From contig NZ_CP009228.1 in the NCBI RefSeq assembly GCF_000755145.1, positions 2,279,694 to 2,343,693 on the forward strand: 64,000 nt of DNA, in the 5' to 3' direction. This document shows positions 1-8,060 of the stretch, in pieces; the stretch's first letter is position 1; each line of letters starts with the position of its first letter. The notes under the pieces were generated by a model. The model saw only the letters and a program-made list of their open reading frames with translations, was not told where the DNA came from and searched no databases. The position numbers were made by a program, and so were the translations under genes. The stretch is from Treponema putidum. GTDB lineage: Bacteria; Spirochaetota; Spirochaetia; Treponematales; Treponemataceae.

Positions 1-502
1 TTCCGGTGTTGGAAAAAGCGAAACTGCCCTTGAACTTATAGAAAGAGGCCACCGTCTGGTAGCCGATGATTTGGTAGAAATTTCCTGCATAAATGGGAAC
101 ACCCTTGTAGGCCGGGGAGCAAATAAGATTATCGGACACCACATGGAAATAAGAGGTTTAGGTATTATAAATATACGGCAACTTTACGGTATAGGGGCAA
201 TAAGAGAAGTAAAGCAGATTCAGCTGGTCGCAAAACTTGAAGAATGGGATGCCGAAAAGGTTTATGACAGGCTGGGAACGGAGGAACTTACAACCGAAAT
301 TCTTGATGTTAAAATTCCTCTGTTGGAAATACCTGTTAAGCCCGGAAGGAATGTGCCGATTATTTTGGAAACGGCAGCTAAAAATGAAAGATTAAAGAGT
401 ATGGGGTATTTTTCTGCAAGAGAATTCAGCAGAAATGTGCTTAGATGGATTGAAACCGATTCTGCAAGAGCTCCCTACTATACTGATGATGATACATATT
501 AA
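1..502 (+). CDS. hprK: HPr kinase/phosphorylase, C-terminal part (5' end outside window)
   Basis: HprK uses ATP or PPi to phosphorylate HPr on Ser46 and also removes that phosphate, linking carbon status to regulation in the cytoplasm. The window opens inside the P-loop (GVGKSE), with the first whole codon at base 2, and 166 residues follow to the stop. The family signature HHMEIRGLGIINI is present and is followed by a C-terminal helical region, so the catalytic core is complete apart from the start of the P-loop and the upstream N-terminal domain. The next gene, 12 bp downstream, encodes its substrate HPr, which supports the call strongly. Only the start is missing; I see no defect in the part shown. 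Confidence 0.95.
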   Translation, partial: SGVGKSETALELIERGHRLVADDLVEISCINGNTLVGRGANKIIGHHMEIRGLGIINIRQLYGIGAIREVKQIQLVAKLEEWDAEKVYDRLGTEELTTEILDVKIPLLEIPVKPGRNVPIILETAAKNERLKSMGYFSAREFSRNVLRWIETDSARAPYYTDDDTY

Positions 503-514
503 GAGGATTAACCT

Positions 515-781
515 ATGATTTCAAAAACCGTTAAGGTTCAAAATCGGGCAGGAATACACGCCCGCCCTGCAGCTCTTATCGCACAAAAATCGAACAATTT
601 TTCTTCGGAGATTTTTTTATGCAAAGAAGATGCAAAAATAAATGCCAAATCGGTAATAGGCATTATTACTATGGCAGCAGCTTACGGCACGGAACTCACT
701 CTCACTTGTGACGGCCCTGATGAGAGTGAAGCTTGTGAGGCTATTGAAACTATTTTTAACAATAAATTTGAAGAAGAATAA
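515..781 (+). CDS. ptsH: Phosphocarrier protein HPr
   Basis: An 88-residue HPr, the small phosphoryl carrier of the PTS. The active-site motif GIHARPAA puts the phospho-accepting histidine at residue 15, and the motif NAKSVIGI puts the HprK target serine at residue 46, so both regulatory sites are intact. A good ribosome site (AGAGGA) lies before the ATG. It sits directly behind hprK and ahead of the TldD/TldE pair. Treponemes of this type are known to carry HPr and HprK without a full set of sugar permeases, so a regulatory rather than transport role is likely; that part is family knowledge, and no permease is seen in this window. Confidence 0.96.
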   Translation: MISKTVKVQNRAGIHARPAALIAQKSNNFSSEIFLCKEDAKINAKSVIGIITMAAAYGTELTLTCDGPDESEACEAIETIFNNKFEEE

Positions 782-810
782 AATTTTTTAGTTTTTATAG
801 GAGGTATATC

Positions 811-2194
811 ATGAGATTTGATGATTTAAAAAGCCATGCAAGGCTTTTTTCGGAGTACACTGAACTTCGAATTCAAGAAAACACGGCTATGTCGGTAGCA
901 GCCCTAAACGGTGATCTTGTAAACAATGTTCAATCCCGAAAAGCCGGAGTTTGTGCCCGCTCTTTTAAGGATGGAGTATGGGGTTTTGCCTCATCGCCTG
1001 AACTTACGGATGAAGCTATAGCCTCATCTATAAAATCGGCAAGCGAGAATGTTAAGTTTTTAGCAAAAAAAACCGGACTAGCCCAAAAGGAACTTCCGGC
1101 CTTTACGGGACAGGGCACCTATGGAAACTATGATCCTTCCAAGGATGCAGATCAAAAGGAAGCAATAGACTTTATAAAAGATCTTGAAAATTACACGGCA
1201 AAAAAATATCCCGAACTTCAATCAAGGATTTTTAGAATCTCGTCAAACGGGTCGGAAAGGCATCTTATTACATCTGATAAGGCAGATGCACACACCTATA
1301 TTTCAAGAGCAAATTTAGTGATGAGCTTTAAACTCCTTTCGGAAGGACAGCCCATTGACCTCTACGATGTTTTCGGGGGATACGGCCAATTTAAAGACCT
1401 ATTTGATAAACCCTGTTTTTATTATTCTAAGATAGACGAAATGGTCGAAAACCTAAAACAAAAGGCAGCCGGAGTTTATGCTAAGCCCGGTTTTCACGAT
1501 GTTGTACTCGGCCCCGACCTTGCAGGCATTCTTGCCCATGAAGCAATCGGACACACCACAGAATCGGACTTTGTAATGTCCGGTTCCATTGCAGCAGACT
1601 TTATGAATAAGGAAGTAGCTACGCCATTGGTAACCCTAGTAGACTTTGCCTATGAATGTAACGGTAAAATATGCCCCGTTCCGATCTGGATAGACGATGA
1701 GGGAGTTGCCGCAAAAGATGCTGTTATAATAAAAGACGGAATTTTACGCTCGTATATGCATAACAAACAGTCGGCAGCTATCTTCAAAGTTGACCCTACA
1801 GGAAATGCCCGTGCAAACGAGTTTTCGGATGAACCCTTAGTACGTATGCGGAACACCGCCATCCTCCCCGGAAAGGATAAACTAAAGGACATGATAGCAA
1901 GCATCGACGACGGCTATTATTTTGTACGCTCATCTAACGGGCAGGCTGACTCTACGAGTGAATTTATGTTCGGCGTAGTGCTTGGCTATGAAATCAAAAA
2001 CGGAAAAATCGGAAAGGCAGTAAGAGACTGCACGATAGCCGGAATTGCCTTTGATATGCTTAAAACAGTAACGATGGTAAGCGACGATATGAGTTGGAGC
2101 AATGCCGGCATGTGCGGAAAAAAAACAGCTCATCAATGTAGGAATGGGCGGGCCTGCAATCAAGTGTAAAATCGGAGTAGGAGGACGGGAATAA
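811..2194 (+). pseudogene. tldD: TldD-family metalloprotease, frameshifted near the 3' end
   Basis: TldD pairs with TldE/PmbA to form a zinc protease that trims small unfolded or modified peptides. The zinc motif HEAIGH is at residues 243-248. As written, the reading frame runs into an eight-A run at 2118-2125 and then ends at 2169 with an unrelated cysteine-rich tail. Removing one A gives the normal TldD ending (VGMGGPAIKC then KIGVGGRE) and a stop at 2194 that overlaps the ATG of the next gene as TAATG, making a 460-residue protein. A sequencing error in the A run is the simplest reading; true frameshift or slippage is possible. A strong ribosome site (GGAGG) precedes the ATG. Confidence 0.88.
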
Positions 2195-3501
2195 TGAACG
2201 GATTTGATGGAATAAAACATGCAGAATTTATCTTGGATTCACTTAAAAAAGAGGGCGCAGATAAGGCGGAAGCAAGGGTTTCAAAAAGCGTAAAAAGTGA
2301 AATGAACATTGACGCAGGCCGTTTAAGCCTGTATAGGAGCACTACGGATATTTCCGTTGCAATGACATCTCTTGTCGAAACCAAAAAGGGCTATATCGCA
2401 GGAAACGATTTAACGGAAAAAACCGTAAAAGAAAATGCCGCAAAGGCAGTTTCCCTTTCACGTTCATCCGAAAAAGATGATGGAAACGATATTTCGCCTA
2501 TGCAAAAACCGGAAAGCCTTTCTTACGGTGATACGGAACCCAATAACGAAAAAATGTATGAAAGGCTAAAAGAGTTTTTGGATTATACAAAATCAGCCTA
2601 TCCCAACCTGCAATTAAACCAATGTATTTTGGATTTTACAAGAAGAGAACAAAACTTTGCCAACTCAAACGGAGTACGTTTTACACAAGGCTCAGGCATA
2701 TATAATTTTTCTGCAATGTTCTTTGCAAAGGATGATAAGGGCACGAGCAGCTTTAACTATAGCGGAGCCGCCCACCTTAACTTAAATAAGCCATTAAAGG
2801 ACTGGGGAAACCTAGATGAGATTATGAGAGAAAACTGCGAGCAAACAGTTACCCACCCTCTTTCAGGTTCCTTTACAGGCGATATAGTAATAACGCCGAT
2901 GAGTATGATAGATTTTGTAAGTACAATGATGGGACTCTTTATGGGGGACATGCCCCTAATTACAGGAACCTCCATTTGGAAGGATAAATTAAACCAAAAA
3001 GTATTATCGGATTTATTTACCCTGCATTCCTTTCCGCGAAAACCTGCCGGTATGGAACTTGAAAGCCTTTACACTGGGGACGGCTTTAAGGCTGAAAACG
3101 AAACCCTCATTGAAAGAGGTGTTTTAAAAGACTTTGTTTTGAGCCTTTACGGTTCCAAAAAAACAGGGCTTCCCCGCTGCGTATCGGGAGGAGACGGCAT
3201 AATAATAGAAAGCGGAAATACGGCAAAAACCGATATGATTAAGAATGTTAAAAAGGGAATTTTACTCGGCCGTTTTTCAGGCGGAAACCCTGCCGCAAAC
3301 GGAGACTTTTCAGGTGTTGCAAAAAACTCCTACCTCATCGAAAACGGAAAAATTGCAAAGCCTATTTCCGAAACGATGATAGCAGGAAATATCGTAAAGG
3401 TTTTCAGCGATATAATTTCCGTTTCAAAAGAAAGAGTAGACTACGGAAACGCAATAGTTCCATGGATACATTCTACAGGTATAACTATTTCGGGAAAATA
3501 A
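2194..3501 (+). CDS. TldE/PmbA-family protein, partner of TldD
   Basis: A 435-residue member of the TldD/PmbA (U62) family without a zinc-binding HExxxH motif, as expected for the TldE partner of the TldD/TldE heterodimer. Family traits include the N-terminal SVKSEMNI and RLSLYRST stretch, the central GSFTGDIVITP region and the C-terminal GRFSGGNPAANGDFSGVAKN block. Its ATG overlaps the restored stop of tldD by one base (TAATG), so the two are probably translationally coupled and made in equal amounts. No defect is visible. Substrate in treponemes is unknown; in other bacteria the pair acts on antitoxins and on modified peptides. Confidence 0.9.
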   Translation: MNGFDGIKHAEFILDSLKKEGADKAEARVSKSVKSEMNIDAGRLSLYRSTTDISVAMTSLVETKKGYIAGNDLTEKTVKENAAKAVSLSRSSEKDDGNDISPMQKPESLSYGDTEPNNEKMYERLKEFLDYTKSAYPNLQLNQCILDFTRREQNFANSNGVRFTQGSGIYNFSAMFFAKDDKGTSSFNYSGAAHLNLNKPLKDWGNLDEIMRENCEQTVTHPLSGSFTGDIVITPMSMIDFVSTMMGLFMGDMPLITGTSIWKDKLNQKVLSDLFTLHSFPRKPAGMELESLYTGDGFKAENETLIERGVLKDFVLSLYGSKKTGLPRCVSGGDGIIIESGNTAKTDMIKNVKKGILLGRFSGGNPAANGDFSGVAKNSYLIENGKIAKPISETMIAGNIVKVFSDIISVSKERVDYGNAIVPWIHSTGITISGK

Positions 3502-3601
3502 GCGGTTAAATTTCCATATGAGGCAATTTTGCTCTCCCTGTCAGAGCTAATTTTTATATCCTCCAAGTTAAGTTAAGTTCCCTATCAATTTATCCGATAC
3601 T

Positions 3602-5065
3602 ATGAACATGGGCAGGCTTAGCATAAACTTTAAAAGATATATTTGTATTTTGTTTTTTTCTCTTTCGTTTTTTGCCGTTTATCCTGATGATGAGATTAAG
3701 GAGTCATATGACAGCGAATTTTTAAAGGCTGATGAGGGGCTTATTCCTCTTGTTCCTTTAGATCGAGTGCCCGATTCCGCCTTGGTTAGAAGGGATATTG
3801 CAAGATCATGGCTTTTAGATGCTCCTGAAGAAATTGCTTCTAAACATTTACACATTGAAGCGGATTCTGCCGGGAACCTTTTTAAAATAAGATCAGTATA
3901 TCTAAAAGAAAAAAATCTCCTTGCCGTAGTTATAAGTCCAATAGATACCGAGTTTTCAAACCTCGAAAAGGTTCCACAAGGGACATGGATTTTATACAGA
4001 AATTATGAAACCGGAGCACCCGACTGTATTAGAATTTATCCGCGTGAAAATCCCGAACTTTATTTAAACATAAGGCCTTCATCATCAAAAGATAAATCTC
4101 TTATAAGTATTTGCCTTTTTAATACTTATGTCAGAAAAGATATTTCCGTAGGTGTTCCTTTTGAGAGTTTATATTATTTACCGCTTTTAAAATTAAGGGA
4201 CATTACAAAGGATATGCTTCCTTGGGACATCTTCAATCCGCCGATTTTTTATAACGGTGTGGAAGCGGCTTCAGATACGATTAGGGACAGATTAAACACC
4301 TTGGTTTATATCGAAGACGGAGCCTTTGATGAATTCGGAAAGCCTGTCCATTTAAGGGACGGGAAAGCTCAAACTGAGGATGATATTGTTAAAGCCATTC
4401 GGCCCGATCAGAGGCTTAAAGACATAAAGGGCGGAGTAAACTGTTCAGGTTTTGCCAAATGGATAGTAGACGGGATGATTAGGCCAATAGCAGGGCAGGG
4501 TATCTTTATTAAAAGCCTTAAAACCGAAACCGATGTGCCTGATACTTATTTTACTAAGCCCTACAAAGAAAGAGAACTCTATTTCGGCCTTGAGTGGATA
4601 CGTAATCTGGCTGCTGCAGCTTTAAGTTTAAATGTAAAGCGCACTGTAAAGTCGATAGGTTCCGGCGTTGACGTTACGATTGAACCCTTTGCTCTTGTGC
4701 CTCCCATAAAGCAAAAGAATGTAAAAGAAGATTTTGCTTCGTTTAAGGGATATGAAAAAACTGCGGGTTATCAGACTTCTTATTTGCAAGCCCTCCTTTA
4801 TTATCTTGCTATAAGCGAGCCGGGACATTTTTATTTGGGAGCAGTAAGTCGTGCTGTAAGCTCGGAAAAAGGAAATCCGCCTCTTAGGCAATATCATCAT
4901 ATTGCAGCCTTTTTCCCTTATTTTGACGTTTTCGGCAATTTTCATATTGATGTGTATGAAAGCGGAGAAGAAACTTCAATAGAGCAGTTTATGAGCTTGA
5001 ACTCTGATGCCTTTACAGCCTTGGTCAGAATCAGGGCTCCTCAACCCGGAGTATTTAACCCGTAA
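3602..5065 (+). CDS. Secreted protein of unknown function with a possible Cys-His peptidase-like domain
   Basis: A 487-residue protein that I do not recognise. Residues 12-28 form a hydrophobic segment (YICILFFSLSFFAVYP) that looks like a signal peptide, so it should be exported. The C-terminal half holds a motif GGVNCSGFAKW with a cysteine at 281 in an NlpC/P60- or papain-like setting, and a QYHHIAAFFPYFD motif with histidines at 432-433. The Cys-to-His spacing of about 150 residues is much longer than in NlpC/P60 enzymes, so a cell-wall or cysteine peptidase role is only a guess. It stands alone, convergent with the rseC-like gene, and no clear ribosome site is seen before the ATG. Confidence 0.8.
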   Translation: MNMGRLSINFKRYICILFFSLSFFAVYPDDEIKESYDSEFLKADEGLIPLVPLDRVPDSALVRRDIARSWLLDAPEEIASKHLHIEADSAGNLFKIRSVYLKEKNLLAVVISPIDTEFSNLEKVPQGTWILYRNYETGAPDCIRIYPRENPELYLNIRPSSSKDKSLISICLFNTYVRKDISVGVPFESLYYLPLLKLRDITKDMLPWDIFNPPIFYNGVEAASDTIRDRLNTLVYIEDGAFDEFGKPVHLRDGKAQTEDDIVKAIRPDQRLKDIKGGVNCSGFAKWIVDGMIRPIAGQGIFIKSLKTETDVPDTYFTKPYKERELYFGLEWIRNLAAAALSLNVKRTVKSIGSGVDVTIEPFALVPPIKQKNVKEDFASFKGYEKTAGYQTSYLQALLYYLAISEPGHFYLGAVSRAVSSEKGNPPLRQYHHIAAFFPYFDVFGNFHIDVYESGEETSIEQFMSLNSDAFTALVRIRAPQPGVFNP

Positions 5066-5067
5066 AA

Positions 5068-5553
5068 TTAACCGCTTATCACTTGAGGCAGTGCCTTATC
5101 TCCCATTTTATTTTTTAATAAAAAGGCTAGGGCACTTCCCGTTAAAAGCCCTAAAAAAAGGCCTCCTACAACGGCTTTTTCGGTATAAAAAATAAAGTAG
5201 GAACTCAAACTGAAAACAAAGGCTAAAAGTATTGGAAGAATAACCGAAGAAATGGTTTGAATTCTTGTTTGGGATTCCTTAATTTCTACAATAACTAAGT
5301 CTCCTTTTTTTAAATTTTTCCCGCTATTGTTTAAGGCCGTAATCTTATTTCCGCTGACAGCAAAAAGCCCCTTTTCCTTATTTTTGCCGGCAAAACCGCA
5401 GCCTCCGCAGGTTGCACAGCTTTTTACTGTGTAGCAATCTTTTTGTTTTATGGAACAGGCGTTTTCGGTTTTTGAATTATCCAAATCTATGTTTATCTTT
5501 TCTACATTGTTTTTATCAGTCCAAACTGACGTAACTATTCCGTGTCTTTGCAA
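5068..5553 (-). CDS. RseC/MucC-like (SoxR-reducing system) membrane protein
   Basis: A 161-residue protein with a cysteine-rich cytoplasmic N-terminal part (C..C..CGGCGF, near residues 48-54), then a short beta region (LKKGDLVIVEI) and two hydrophobic helices (about 105-122 and 128-146). This is the RseC/RsxC-associated layout, seen in proteins that modulate envelope stress or redox systems. The start is a TTG with a clear GAGGAG ribosome site that lies inside the end of the upstream ymdB-like gene; the two overlap by 19 bp and are likely co-translated. Its stop is only 2 bp from the convergent stop of the secreted protein on the other strand. Confidence 0.82.
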   Translation of the reverse strand: MQRHGIVTSVWTDKNNVEKINIDLDNSKTENACSIKQKDCYTVKSCATCGGCGFAGKNKEKGLFAVSGNKITALNNSGKNLKKGDLVIVEIKESQTRIQTISSVILPILLAFVFSLSSYFIFYTEKAVVGGLFLGLLTGSALAFLLKNKMGDKALPQVISG

Positions 5554-6338
5554 AGTTCCGACTCCTCAAAAATTCTTTTTATTTCTATCGCTTTTCCCTT
5601 ATCATCGGTTTTGACAAAAACGCCTTGAAGAACGGGGCGTGCCCAAGCGTCTTTTCCGAAATCGGGAAGGCAGGTGCGGTACTCTCTTATCTTATCTTCA
5701 ATTGCGTATCCGCCGACCGAATTAAGGCTTCCTGTTCTGCCTGCATCCGTTATATAAGCGGTTTTATTTTCTAAAATACACTCATCGGCTGTTTGCACCC
5801 TTGTTCCTGAGCCGATTATGGCTGAAATCTTACCTGAAAGTAAAAAGCCAAGTGCCTGTTTTTCGGCAGTTGCAAAAGAGGAAAAGTCTAAAAAGATTAT
5901 GTCCGATTCTTCTTTTAATCGGGAAACAAGTTTTTCGGTTTCAGTAAATGGATTTTCAGCCATTATTTTATGATGCCCTATTCTGCCTATGGCTGAAATG
6001 ACGGCTATTTTCTTGTTCGGCTTTAAATTGAAAATCTTCCACCCATTACCGGGAGATTCCGACGGCAAATTAAAAGGACGTAAAACATGGGGTGTTTTAG
6101 GAAGGTCATCCACAAGGTCTTTTTTTTGAAAGATTAAATCTCCTGAAGTGATACAGTCGATGCCTAATTTTTTTAAGTAGACGGCATGCTGTTTTCCAAG
6201 CCCTCCCGAGCCTGTAGCCGAATTTGCATTAGCAATAACAAAATCGGCCTTGTATTTTTCTTTTAAATTTGAAAGTTGTGTTTTTACAAGCCATACACCG
6301 GCCTTGCCTGTAATCTCGGCAATATATAAAATATTCAT
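5535..6338 (-). CDS. YmdB/TIGR00282-family protein with degenerate metal site
   Basis: A 267-residue relative of YmdB, the calcineurin-like 2',3'-cyclic phosphodiesterase of firmicutes. The overall fold is recognisable from MNILYIAEITGK at the start and from the RVQTADECIL block. Yet each metal-ligand position differs from the family: the expected GD near residue 8 is AE, the GEN block reads NSATG, the GNHTWD block reads SGDLIFQ, the DFHAEATSEK block is DFSSFATAEK, and GTHTHVQTAD is GSGTRVQTAD. I therefore infer loss of phosphodiesterase activity. It lies between a TPR gene and the rseC-like gene in one minus-strand group. The full length and intact frame argue for a kept, non-catalytic role. 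Confidence 0.85.
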   Translation of the reverse strand: MNILYIAEITGKAGVWLVKTQLSNLKEKYKADFVIANANSATGSGGLGKQHAVYLKKLGIDCITSGDLIFQKKDLVDDLPKTPHVLRPFNLPSESPGNGWKIFNLKPNKKIAVISAIGRIGHHKIMAENPFTETEKLVSRLKEESDIIFLDFSSFATAEKQALGFLLSGKISAIIGSGTRVQTADECILENKTAYITDAGRTGSLNSVGGYAIEDKIREYRTCLPDFGKDAWARPVLQGVFVKTDDKGKAIEIKRIFEESELCKDTE

Positions 6339-6341
6339 TAT

Positions 6342-6866
6342 TTATTCTTGATAATCCATCTCTTTTAAAATTTTATTGCATCTTTCGGCCAAATCGTTCA
6401 TTCCCAATTCAAGATATGTATCACGCAAGTTAAAAACCGCATCCCCCATTTCAGGGTCAAGTGTAACGGCCGATTCAAAGGCTCTCCGTGCAGCCCTATA
6501 GTTTTCCTTATTAAACAAAACCGTTCCGTAATTATTCCAAACCCTTCCGTTTTCGGGCTCCAATTTTATAGCACTTTCAAAAGCTCTTTCTGCCTGATCG
6601 ATGTCTCCCGTTTCAAATAAAACAAGCCCTAATGAATCCCAAGCGTCAGCCTCATAGGGATTGTATTTTAAGGATTGAAAAAGGGCAAACTTACTGTCGT
6701 TTTGTCTTTTAGCGGCATAGTAGCTCAAACCTAGGTTGAGCCACATCAGGCTGTTATCGGGTTCAAGGGCAAGCCCTTTTTTTAAGCAGGCTATAGCTTC
6801 ATTGTGAAAGCCCTGCATAGACATGCTCACTCCCGTATCGTTAAAAAATTGAGCCGATTCTTGCAT
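6342..6866 (-). CDS. Tetratricopeptide repeat protein
   Basis: A 174-residue soluble protein made almost wholly of about four TPR units (typical residues seen in LMWLNLGLSYYAA, DAWDSLGLVLFETGD and RVWNNYGTVLF). No signal peptide or membrane segment is visible, so it is likely a cytoplasmic scaffold. It starts 3 bp after the stop of the polyprenyl synthase gene and stops 3 bp before the ymdB-like gene, so it belongs to the same transcript. Its binding partner cannot be told from sequence. Confidence 0.85.
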   Translation of the reverse strand: MQESAQFFNDTGVSMSMQGFHNEAIACLKKGLALEPDNSLMWLNLGLSYYAAKRQNDSKFALFQSLKYNPYEADAWDSLGLVLFETGDIDQAERAFESAIKLEPENGRVWNNYGTVLFNKENYRAARRAFESAVTLDPEMGDAVFNLRDTYLELGMNDLAERCNKILKEMDYQE

Positions 6867-6869
6867 TTT

Positions 6870-7904
6870 CTACCTCAATATCGTGTTAAACAAATCGAAG
6901 ATAAGTTCTTTTGCTTCGTTTTGTTTGTAATTATTTTGAAGCTTTATCAATGAAGCTTCTACAATCTTTTTGCCGTAATCTTCTGCCCTTTTTACAGCCT
7001 TTGAAGAACAAATAGCCGAAATCGAGGCTTCGACTGCTGGAGATTCTATGCCTTCCTTTGCAGCCTGTTTAAATAAAAGCTTTATTTTTTCGGCACCTTT
7101 AGGATTTTCTTCCGTATAAAAAATTAGAGGAAGGCTTTTTTTGCCTTCAACTATGTCATCGCCCCGCCTTTTACCGGTGTTGCCTTCGGTAATATTTTTT
7201 ACATCATCTAAGATCTGAAAACCTATACCCATATCGGTCATAAGTTTTCCGTATTCTATAACCTCATTTATAGGTTTACCGGCAGCTATAAAGCCTAATT
7301 CTCCTGCCAACTTTGCAAGAGAGCCCGTTTTTAGGCTTATCATAGTTATGTATTCGTCGACTGACGGAATTATATCGGGATTTGAATGCCAGCCTATGTC
7401 CATAGACTGCCCTAAATGGAGCCTTCTTAAATTTTGCGAGTAAAGCGAGTATATTTCGGCCCTTACGGATTCTGAAACTTCATAATTTATCAGGGGATTA
7501 AGGGCTTCAAAATAAAGCCATGAGGCGGAATTTAAAGCCGTATCAAGCCCGTATTTTATGTGAGCCGCGGGAGCCCCTCTGCGGGTATCGGATTTATCCT
7601 CTATATCGTCATGGACGAGGCTTGCCGTATGACAAAATTCGATGAGGGGGGTAAGGGGGTAGGCTCTTTCGGGATCGCCTTCTGCAAGTTCGCATGAAAG
7701 AACGCATAGAAGGGGCCTCCACCTTTTTCCTCCGCGTTTTACCAAATCCCTTACAGGATTGATGATATTCAAAAAAAAGCCGTCCGGCAAGCCGTAAGCT
7801 AATTCGCCGAAACTTTGAGAAATCCACGAAGAAGTTATTTTTTCAGGCAAAAAACAATCGAGAGTTTTTTCTATATGTTCAAGCCTATTTTTTAATTCCA
7901 TCAT
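6870..7904 (-). CDS. Polyprenyl (isoprenyl) diphosphate synthase
   Basis: A trans-isoprenyl diphosphate synthase that condenses isopentenyl diphosphate with allylic primers, for farnesyl, geranylgeranyl or longer products. The first aspartate-rich motif is HDDIEDKSDTRRG; the second is ILDDVKN, where the usual last Asp is Asn, a change seen in some members. The GKRRGDDIVEGKKS block follows. I choose the ATG at 7904 (344 residues); a GTG at 7922 would add six residues but lacks a better ribosome site. It heads the minus-strand group with the TPR, ymdB-like and rseC-like genes. Chain length of the product cannot be read with confidence. Confidence 0.88.
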   Translation of the reverse strand: MMELKNRLEHIEKTLDCFLPEKITSSWISQSFGELAYGLPDGFFLNIINPVRDLVKRGGKRWRPLLCVLSCELAEGDPERAYPLTPLIEFCHTASLVHDDIEDKSDTRRGAPAAHIKYGLDTALNSASWLYFEALNPLINYEVSESVRAEIYSLYSQNLRRLHLGQSMDIGWHSNPDIIPSVDEYITMISLKTGSLAKLAGELGFIAAGKPINEVIEYGKLMTDMGIGFQILDDVKNITEGNTGKRRGDDIVEGKKSLPLIFYTEENPKGAEKIKLLFKQAAKEGIESPAVEASISAICSSKAVKRAEDYGKKIVEASLIKLQNNYKQNEAKELIFDLFNTILR

Positions 7905-8060
7905 CTTTTCACAATATATCACAAAAATGGAAAATTGGCAATCTATATTAAATTATACTTTATTTTTACATATCAAAAATTTTTACATTCTTGGGGAGTT
8001 TAAAATATCGGTATCTACATCTTTTATAATTCTTAAATTTATGCTATGCTGAAAACAGTT

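Noticed and set aside
2118-2125. Phase variation by slippage in homopolymers
   Set aside because: The affected genes are housekeeping genes, and the same type of indel occurs in six genes, so error is the better explanation.
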